From: an uncultured Dorea sp.
GTDB lineage: Bacteria; Bacillota; Clostridia; Lachnospirales; Lachnospiraceae
Direction: 5' to 3'
Length of the DNA: 64,000 nt
Assembly: GCA_910580235.1 (NCBI GenBank)
Contig: CAJTVU010000004.1
Location: forward strand, 248,001-312,000
Positions 58,481 to 64,000 of the stretch are shown here, in pieces (positions within the stretch are counted from its first letter, which is position 1; each line of letters starts with the position of its first letter). The position numbers and the translations under genes are program-made. The notes beneath the pieces were generated by a model that searched no databases, was not told where the DNA came from, and saw only the letters and a program-made list of their open reading frames with translations.

Positions 58481-59125
58481 CTACGCTCCTAAAATCTCTG
58501 TGATTGTTTGGAATACATCATTGATGTCGGCAGTTCCATCCACTTCCTTAAGGATCCCTGCGGATGCATAATAGTCGATGAGAGGCTGCGTCTGCTCATG
58601 ATATACGTCAAGGCGTTTCCCTACTGTCTCCGGCTTATCATCGTCCCTTAAAATAAGCTCTTTTCCGCACGTGTCGCAGATGCCCTCTGCTTTCGGCGCG
58701 GCATATTCCATATGGTATGTAGCCCCGCAGCCCACGCATGCACGGCGTCCTCCCATACGGCTGATGATATTCTCATCCGGGACTTCCACGTCGATCGCAT
58801 AATCAACTTTCTGTCCCAGAGCGGCCAGCGCTTTATCAAGCGCTTCTGCCTGCGGGATCGTCCGTGGGAACCCGTCCAGTACATAACCGCCCGCACAGTC
58901 ATCCTGAGCCACCCGATCCACGACCAGATCTACAACCAGCTCATCCGGGACAAGAAGCCCCTGGTCCATATAGGTCTTCGCCTTCTTTCCAAGATCCGTC
59001 CCATTTTTGATATTTGCCCTGAAAATGTCTCCCGTAGAAATGTGCGGAATGTCATACTTAGCGGCAATCTTCTTTGCCTGCGTGCCTTTTCCCGCTCCGG
59101 GAGCGCCCAACATAATAATCTTCAT
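58481..59125 (-). CDS. adk: Adenylate kinase
   Basis: A 214-residue kinase, AMP + ATP to 2 ADP. P-loop GAPGAGKGTQ at 7-16, DGFPRT, and a long LID with four Cys (CVGCG and CDTCG) for zinc, typical of Gram-positive enzymes. Separated from secY by 119 bases of hairpin-rich spacer. Confidence 0.97.
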   Translation of the reverse strand: MKIIMLGAPGAGKGTQAKKIAAKYDIPHISTGDIFRANIKNGTDLGKKAKTYMDQGLLVPDELVVDLVVDRVAQDDCAGGYVLDGFPRTIPQAEALDKALAALGQKVDYAIDVEVPDENIISRMGGRRACVGCGATYHMEYAAPKAEGICDTCGKELILRDDDKPETVGKRLDVYHEQTQPLIDYYASAGILKEVDGTADINDVFQTITEILGA

Positions 59126-59244
59126 AGTTTTCGTCTCCTTTATAGCATTTTAACCCGCGGAATTGCTCCGCGAGTCTCAATGTCCCCGGACGAACATCCA
59201 CGATCCGTCCGGCATGGCAAAGCAAGCCAGGAGGCCCGCTTTGC
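59126..59244 (-). other. Structured spacer between secY and adk
   Basis: Three successive hairpins fill the spacer: CGCGGA/TCCGCG near 59152-59168, CCGGACG/CGTCCGG near 59185-59211, and GCAAAGC..GGGCC/GGCTT..GCTTTGC near 59215-59245. The adk ribosome-binding site AAGGAGAC lies at the left end. Confidence 0.7.
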
Positions 59245-60561
59245 TTAGTTATTTAAAAATCCCTTGTAGTTCCTTACAAGCATCTGGGATTCGATCTGCT
59301 TCAGAGTCTCCAATATTACGCTGACGATAATGATAAGCGATGTACCTCCGAAAGATACGCTCGCTCCGAATACGCCGTTAAAGAATATCGGGACGATCTG
59401 TATGATGATCAGGCCGCACGCGCCGATAAAGATAATATATTTCAATCTCTTCGTCAAGTACTCCACCGTCGGCTTGCCCGGTCTGATGCCTGGGATGAAC
59501 CCTCCGTTCTTTTTCATATTATTTGCGATCTCTAACGGATTGAAAGTAATCGAGGTATAGAAGTACGCAAAGAATACGGTGAGGACGATATACACGAGGA
59601 GCCCCCAAGTGTACTGAATATTTTGAGGGTTACACCAGTTCCCCTGGTTTAAGCCTCTTAAGATCTCGCTTCCAATCCCCGTTCCGTCTCCTTTCCCAAG
59701 AAAAGATGCAACGACGATTGGGGTCTGCATCAGCGAAGATGCAAAAATAATCGGAATAACTCCCGCGGTGTTCACCTTAAGCGGGATATGGGAAGACTGT
59801 CCCCCATACGTCCTTCTTCCGACTACCTTCTGTGAATACTGTACGGAAATCCGTCTCTCCCCACTCTGCAAAATCACGACGAACACGACCAGCAGGATAA
59901 TGATCGCAAGAATGACTACTACTGCAAGAGCGCCCGATGCGATACTTTTCCCCTTTACGAACTGGTTGAAAAGAGTCGTCATATCGCTCGGGATACGTGA
60001 AACGATATTAATTACCAGCACAATAGAAATGCCGTTCCCGATACCCTTCTCCGTAATCCTCTCGCCGACCCACATGAGGAATGCCGATCCGGCTGTGAGC
60101 GTAAGGACTACGATAGCCACGCTCACGAAATTATATTCTACCAGAAGCCCCTGACGGCCGAACCCCACTGCCATGGCAGTAGACTCAACAATCGCAAGCC
60201 CTACTGTCATATATCTTGTAATAGCGACGATCTTCTTTCTCCCATCCGCACCTTCCTTCTGCATCTCTTCGAGCTTCGGGATCGCGATCGTAAGAAGCTG
60301 CATAATGATGGAAGACGTAATATACGGCGTGATGCTGAGGGCAAATATCGACATCGCCTCTAAAGAGCCTCCGGTGAAAGCGTTCAGTAAGTTAAACGCC
60401 TCCCCGGAATTCTGTGCGAAAAACTGTTTGAGATAATTTGCGTTCACTCCCGGTGTCGGAAGCTGGGAACCAAGCCTGATTATGACAAGCATGAAGAACG
60501 TGTACACGATCTTCTTGCGTATGTCTTTGATCCCCCACGCTCTTTTCAATGTATCTAACAT
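59245..60561 (-). CDS. secY: Protein translocase subunit SecY
   Basis: A 438-residue channel with ten hydrophobic helices. GSQLPTPGVN, the plug/pore region near TM2 (GGSLEAMSIFALSITPYITSSIIMQLL), and the C5-loop VGRRTYGGQSSHIPLKVNTAGVIPIIFASS are typical. Overlaps the rplO stop by one base. Confidence 0.97.
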   Translation of the reverse strand: MLDTLKRAWGIKDIRKKIVYTFFMLVIIRLGSQLPTPGVNANYLKQFFAQNSGEAFNLLNAFTGGSLEAMSIFALSITPYITSSIIMQLLTIAIPKLEEMQKEGADGRKKIVAITRYMTVGLAIVESTAMAVGFGRQGLLVEYNFVSVAIVVLTLTAGSAFLMWVGERITEKGIGNGISIVLVINIVSRIPSDMTTLFNQFVKGKSIASGALAVVVILAIIILLVVFVVILQSGERRISVQYSQKVVGRRTYGGQSSHIPLKVNTAGVIPIIFASSLMQTPIVVASFLGKGDGTGIGSEILRGLNQGNWCNPQNIQYTWGLLVYIVLTVFFAYFYTSITFNPLEIANNMKKNGGFIPGIRPGKPTVEYLTKRLKYIIFIGACGLIIIQIVPIFFNGVFGASVSFGGTSLIIIVSVILETLKQIESQMLVRNYKGFLNN

Positions 60562-61001
60562 TAAATCACCTCTGCTTTTCCACCTAACGCCTCAATCTTA
60601 GCCACGGCTCCTGCACTGAATGCGTTCGCCTGCACTGTAAGCTTCTTTGTGAGCTCGCCATTACCAAGGATCTTAACACCGTCTCTTTCATTCTTTACGA
60701 TGCCCTGCTCCTTGAGCGTCTCTACTGAAACAACTGCATCATTGTCGAATACTTCAAGAGCGCTTACATTAATACCAACGATCTCTTTAGAATTGATATT
60801 CGTGAAGCCTCTTTTTGGTATCCTTCTATATAATGGCATCTGCCCGCCTTCAAACCCTGGTCTTGTACCTCCCGAGCGGGCTTTCTGACCTTTGTGGCCC
60901 TTGCCGGCTGTCTTGCCGTTACCAGAACCGTGTCCACGTCCTCTTCTGAAATTATCATTCTGTTTCGCACCATCAGCAGGCCTTAAGTTTGATAAATCCA
61001 T
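60561..61001 (-). CDS. rplO: 50S ribosomal protein L15
   Basis: A 146-residue L15 with the Gly/Arg-rich start (GRGHGSGNGKTAGKGHKGQKARSGG) and FEGGQMPLYRRIPKRGF. Normal length. Confidence 0.97.
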   Translation of the reverse strand: MDLSNLRPADGAKQNDNFRRGRGHGSGNGKTAGKGHKGQKARSGGTRPGFEGGQMPLYRRIPKRGFTNINSKEIVGINVSALEVFDNDAVVSVETLKEQGIVKNERDGVKILGNGELTKKLTVQANAFSAGAVAKIEALGGKAEVI

Positions 61002-61030
61002 GTGACACCTCCTTATCAGAATCTTAATCC

Positions 61031-61210
61031 TTATGCTTCCTCAACTTTTACCAGGTGTTGCACCTGTTTAACCATACCTCTTGTTGCTGCGTTGTCCGGC
61101 AGCTCAACTGTCTTGTTCATTTTTCTAAGTCCCAGAGCCTCTACCGTTTTCTTATGCTTGGGCACAGCGCCAATCGGAGATTTTACTAACGTAACTTTTA
61201 AGTTTGCCAT
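61031..61210 (-). CDS. rpmD: 50S ribosomal protein L30
   Basis: A 59-residue protein: MANLKVTLVKSPIG, HKKTVEALGLRKMNKTV, RGMVKQVQHLVKVEE. Family length and order between rpsE and rplO are as expected. Confidence 0.97.
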   Translation of the reverse strand: MANLKVTLVKSPIGAVPKHKKTVEALGLRKMNKTVELPDNAATRGMVKQVQHLVKVEEA

Positions 61211-61224
61211 TTTTGTCTGCCTCC

Positions 61225-61734
61225 TTAGCCTAAGATTTCCTCAACAGATTTACCGCGAAGCTTCGCAACCGCCTCTGGAGTCTTAATCTGACGTAATCCG
61301 TCGATCGTGGCCAGAACTACGTTCTGCTTGTTATTGGAACCAAGAGATTTTGTACGGATGTTCTTGATCCCTGCCATCTCGATCACGGCACGCGCCGGGC
61401 CTCCGGCGATAACTCCAGTACCTTCCGCGGCTTTCTTAAGAAGCACGCATGCCCCTCCGAATTTGCCGATAAAATCATGTGTAATACTGCCATTATCATC
61501 TAATGCTACATTGATGAGGTTCTTCGCTGCGTCCTCTTTCCCTTTACGGATCGCTTCCGGGATCTCCGTAGCTTTTCCCAATCCTGCGCCAACATGGCCG
61601 TTTCCGTCTCCGACAACTACTAAAGCTGTGAATCTCATGTTACGGCCACCCTTAACAACTTTGGTTACACGCTTGATTGACACTACTTTTTCATTTAGCT
61701 CTAACTGACCAGCATCAATACGTTCCTGTCTCAT
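61225..61734 (-). CDS. rpsE: 30S ribosomal protein S5
   Basis: A 169-residue S5 with GGRNMRFTALVVVGDGNGHVGAGLGKA, the spectinomycin-region loop, and TGVIAGGPARAVIEMAGI. Standard. Confidence 0.97.
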   Translation of the reverse strand: MRQERIDAGQLELNEKVVSIKRVTKVVKGGRNMRFTALVVVGDGNGHVGAGLGKATEIPEAIRKGKEDAAKNLINVALDDNGSITHDFIGKFGGACVLLKKAAEGTGVIAGGPARAVIEMAGIKNIRTKSLGSNNKQNVVLATIDGLRQIKTPEAVAKLRGKSVEEILG

Positions 61735-61748
61735 GTGTGCTCCTCCTC

Positions 61749-62117
61749 CTAGAAATTCAAACCAGCTTCTCTTGCTGCGTCTGCTAATGCCTGAACCTTG
61801 CCATGGTATATAAAGCCGCCCCGGTCAAAGACAACATCTTTAATACCCTTCTCGATCGCTCTTTCTGCGATCACTTTTCCTAAATATGCCGCTGCATCAA
61901 CGTTGTTTGTCTTCTCTAAATTTGCTTTCACGTCTTTCTGAAGAGTGGAAGCGGAAACCAGAGTATTTCCTGCCGTATCGTCAATGATCTGTGCATACAT
62001 ATGGTTGTTGCTTCTGAATACTGCCAAGCGCGGACACTGTGCAGTACCGCTCAAACGATTACGGATTCTTCTGTGCTTACCCTGACGAACAACACTTCTT
62101 GATTTTTTGCTAACCAT
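61749..62117 (-). CDS. rplR: 50S ribosomal protein L18
   Basis: A 122-residue L18: RIRNRLSGTAQCPRLAVFRSNNHMYAQIIDD and FDRGGFIYHGKVQALADAAREAGLNF. Binds 5S rRNA. Standard. Confidence 0.97.
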   Translation of the reverse strand: MVSKKSRSVVRQGKHRRIRNRLSGTAQCPRLAVFRSNNHMYAQIIDDTAGNTLVSASTLQKDVKANLEKTNNVDAAAYLGKVIAERAIEKGIKDVVFDRGGFIYHGKVQALADAAREAGLNF

Positions 62118-62134
62118 TTTTACACTCTCCTTTC

Positions 62135-62677
62135 TTATTTCTTACCAGTCTTGCCGACTTTACGTCTGATTACTTCATCAGCATACTTAATGCCTTTGCC
62201 CTTATACGGCTCAGGCCTTCTCTTGTCTCTGATCTCTGCTGCGTACTGGCCTACCTTTTCTTTGTCGATGCCCTTAACGATGATCTTATTCTGCCCTTCT
62301 ACAACAGTCTCGATCCCCTCCGGATCGATCATCTCGACCGGATGGGAATATCCGAGGTTAAGGGTCAGCTTGTTGCCTGATTTCGCTGCTCTGTACCCTA
62401 CGCCGTTTACCTCGAGAGTCTTCTCGTACCCGTTCGATACGCCGATGACCATATTATTAATCAATGTTCTTGTGAGACCGTGTAAAGACTTCATCCTCTT
62501 TAGATCGTTCGGTCTTGCCACAACAACTTCTGCACCTTCTGCCTTAATCTCCATCTCTGCAGGAAGCTCTCTTTCAAGAGTCCCTTTTGGACCTTTTACA
62601 GTCACTTTATTGTTTGCCGCAACTTCGACAGTTACGCCTGCCGGAATTACAACAGGTAATCTTCCTATACGTGACAT
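62135..62677 (-). CDS. rplF: 50S ribosomal protein L6
   Basis: A 180-residue L6 with two repeated domains, MSRIGRLPVVIPAGVTV, VNGVGYRA, NLGYSHPV and PEPYKGKGIKYADEVIRRKVGKTGKK. Standard length. Confidence 0.97.
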   Translation of the reverse strand: MSRIGRLPVVIPAGVTVEVAANNKVTVKGPKGTLERELPAEMEIKAEGAEVVVARPNDLKRMKSLHGLTRTLINNMVIGVSNGYEKTLEVNGVGYRAAKSGNKLTLNLGYSHPVEMIDPEGIETVVEGQNKIIVKGIDKEKVGQYAAEIRDKRRPEPYKGKGIKYADEVIRRKVGKTGKK

Positions 62678-62747
62678 TGCCTAATCCTCCTTAACTTAAA
62701 TTTTCGGAACAATGGATTGTTCTGTTTTCAGTTACGATTTGCATCAA

Positions 62748-62856
62748 GGAAGTTCTTCTCCCTAAGCTCGTAGAATACCTCGCTAAGGTCCAAGAACGAC
62801 CTCGCGCTAAGTTCAGTCTTCGTCTACGACTCGACTTCACTAAGCTGCTTTCGGTC
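62748..62856 (-). other. Structured repeat element B, after rpsH
   Basis: Transcribed-strand GACCGAAAGCAGCTTAG ... GAACTTAGCGCGAGGTCGTTCTT ... CTTAGCGAGG ... GCTTAGGGAGAAGAAC. GTTCTT (62797-62792) pairs with AAGAAC (62757-62752) and GACC with GGTC, the same helices as in element A but with different bases. A YTTAG motif recurs four times. Confidence 0.75.
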
Positions 62857-63256
62857 ACCAAACGAAGGCCAGTACTTCTCCGCCTACGCCGAGCTTTCTT
62901 GCCTCTTTGTCCGTAATCACTCCATGGTTCGTGGAGATGATCGCCGTCCCAAGCCCGCCGAACACTTTCGGCACGTCTGCGCTGTTCGCATAGACACGCA
63001 GGCCCGGCTTAGAGATCCTCTTAAGGCCCGTGATAACTTTCTCATTCTTGTCTGCGCCATATTTAAGCGTTATGTGGATCGTCTTAAATATGCCGTCTTC
63101 GATGAGTTCATATTTCTCAATGTACCCTTCGTCTAGCAGGATGTTCGCGATTGCAAGCTTCATCTTGGATGAAGGCACATCTACTGTATCATGTTTCGCA
63201 GTATTCGCATTACGGATTCTCGTAAGCATATCTGCAATAGGATCGCTCATGGTCAT
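62855..63256 (-). CDS. rpsH: 30S ribosomal protein S8
   Basis: A 133-residue S8: DPIADMLTRIRNANTAKHDTVDVPSSKMK and GLGTAIISTNHGVITDKEARKLGVGGEVLAFVW. AAAGGAGG lies ten bases before ATG 63256; MSDPIAD at 63250 is the alternative. Confidence 0.97.
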   Translation of the reverse strand: MTMSDPIADMLTRIRNANTAKHDTVDVPSSKMKLAIANILLDEGYIEKYELIEDGIFKTIHITLKYGADKNEKVITGLKRISKPGLRVYANSADVPKVFGGLGTAIISTNHGVITDKEARKLGVGGEVLAFVW

Positions 63257-63313
63257 GAATCATTTTCCTCCTTTTTCTTTTATAAGGTTTCTTATAACGA
63301 ACATAACGGAACT

Positions 63314-63420
63314 GGCTCCGTGCGCCTAAGCTCAGCCTTCGCCTCCGGCTTGGCTTCACTAACGCTTGGGAGCGGCCTTCCCACTAGGCTCGGTCGGCGC
63401 TAACGCTTGGCCTCGCCAAG
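63314..63420 (-). other. Structured repeat element C, after rpsN
   Basis: A GC-richer relative of elements A and B: GAGCCTAGTGGGAAGGCCGCTCCC ... AAGCGTTAGTGAAG ... GAGCTTAGGCGCACGGAGCC on the transcribed strand. GCTCC (63373-63369) pairs with GGAGC (63319-63315), the third variant of the same helix. Confidence 0.65.
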
Positions 63421-63430
63421 TGTTCAGTGC

Positions 63431-63616
63431 CTACCAGCTTGCTTTCTTAACACCTGGGATCTGTCCTTTATATGCCAGCTCACGGAAGCAAACACGGCAG
63501 ATTCCATATTTTCTCAGATATGCGTGCGGACGTCCGCAGATTCTACAGCGGCTGTATTCTCTTGTGGAGAATTTCTGTTTGCGCTGCTGCTTGATTTTCA
63601 TCGCTGTCTTAGCCAT
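63431..63616 (-). CDS. rpsN: 30S ribosomal protein S14, zinc-binding type Z
   Basis: A 61-residue S14 with two CxxC pairs, CRICG and CRVC, and the C-terminal LAYKGQIPGVKKASW. The short Zn form is normal in Firmicutes. Confidence 0.97.
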   Translation of the reverse strand: MAKTAMKIKQQRKQKFSTREYSRCRICGRPHAYLRKYGICRVCFRELAYKGQIPGVKKASW

Positions 63617-63627
63617 AATCTACCTCC

Positions 63628-64000
63628 CTATTTTGTAAACGGCATATTGAACTGTTTCAACAGCTCACGCGCCTCTTCGTCAGTTTTTGCCGTCGTAACA
63701 AAGATAATATCCATACCTCTTACTTTATCGATCTTATCATACTCGATCTCTGGGAAGATAAGCTGCTCTTTAATACCAAGAGCGTAGTTGCCCCTTCCGT
63801 CAAACGCATTCGGGTTGACGCCTCTAAAGTCACGTACACGAGGTAATGCAAGGTTGATGAGACGGTCAACGAACTCATACATCTTCTCGCCTCTTAAAGT
63901 AACTTTGCATCCGATTGACATTCCTTCCCTCAGCTTGAAGTTCGCAACGGATTTCTTCGCTTTGCAGACAACCGCCTTCTGCCCTGTAATCTTCTCAAGA
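63628..64000 (-). CDS. rplE: 50S ribosomal protein L5, 5' end outside the window
   Basis: The frame stays open to the right edge. Visible are KITGQKAVVCKAKKS, REGMSIGCKVTLRG, FVDRLINLALPRVRDFRGV and the C-terminal DIIFVTTAKTDEEARELLKQFNMPF, all L5. About 124 codons are inside; the N-terminal part lies beyond base 64000. Confidence 0.96.
   Translation of the reverse strand, partial: LEKITGQKAVVCKAKKSVANFKLREGMSIGCKVTLRGEKMYEFVDRLINLALPRVRDFRGVNPNAFDGRGNYALGIKEQLIFPEIEYDKIDKVRGMDIIFVTTAKTDEEARELLKQFNMPFTK

Overview
The window is a chromosomal segment of an anaerobic, low-oxygen-adapted Firmicute, most likely a Lachnospiraceae member (a Dorea / Clostridium scindens-like genome; species not decidable here). 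Pointers are the moderate GC content, the glycyl-radical ribonucleotide reductase, an [FeFe]-hydrogenase, 2-hydroxyacyl-CoA-dehydratase-type enzymes, a PdaB-like sporulation deacetylase, an ECF/BioY biotin system and an L17 with long insertions. Almost everything is on the minus strand. I see no tRNA, rRNA, CRISPR array, prophage or transposase gene.

Layout. 1-3.4 kb: a DUF1266 fragment, a PdaB-like deacetylase, then nrdR-truA-xth. 3.4-5.5 kb: a K+-dependent membrane pyrophosphatase. 5.6-13.9 kb: a chain running leftwards from a C39-peptidase-like protein through cyclophilin, ecfA1-ecfA2-ecfT, a second truA, a cysteine-desulfurase-like enzyme, a double-cubane-cluster reductase, a DUF3343 carrier-like protein and the reductase activase, closed by a terminator. 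13.9-20.4 kb: proC behind a structured leader, nrdD with paired NrdR boxes (the nrdR gene is in the same window), nrdG, DUF1848, bioY under a BirA-type operator, and an HD hydrolase. 20.4-31.7 kb: an RND pump with a built-in coiled coil, an AT-rich XRE regulator next to a gene remnant, an SDR, a MATE pump bracketed by inverted repeats, and a permease / gamma-glutamyl hydrolase / cysteine desulfidase-type operon with a divergent GntR regulator and a perfect operator. 31.7-38.5 kb: an FtsX-type ABC transporter, a two-component system, an OGG-type glycosylase and a Pro-tRNA editing protein. 38.5-49.3 kb: YaaA, DUF2871, YitT, an amino-acid ABC transporter whose binding protein is circularly permuted, UppP, a HAD phosphatase and potA-potB-potCD. 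49.5-53.1 kb: a two-gene [FeFe]-hydrogenase operon. 53.3-64 kb: the spc/alpha ribosomal operon, from partial rplE to rplQ and a strong terminator.

Three layers stand out. First, protein architecture: a lobe-swapped binding protein, a PotA with an extracellular-type insert, an RND pump with a roughly 240-residue coiled coil, an NrdD fused to a CxxC thioredoxin-like domain, and a hydrogenase partner combining a NuoF-type Fe-S domain with a GltD-type flavoprotein. Second, DNA palindromes with a GGGGAC core are scattered between genes, some with arms continuing into locus-specific flanks. Third, the ribosomal operon, normally tightly packed, carries long structured spacers; three of them are related and show compensatory changes in a paired helix.

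All functional calls rest on recognised motifs and remembered family features, not on database searches; promoter and operator calls are by eye.
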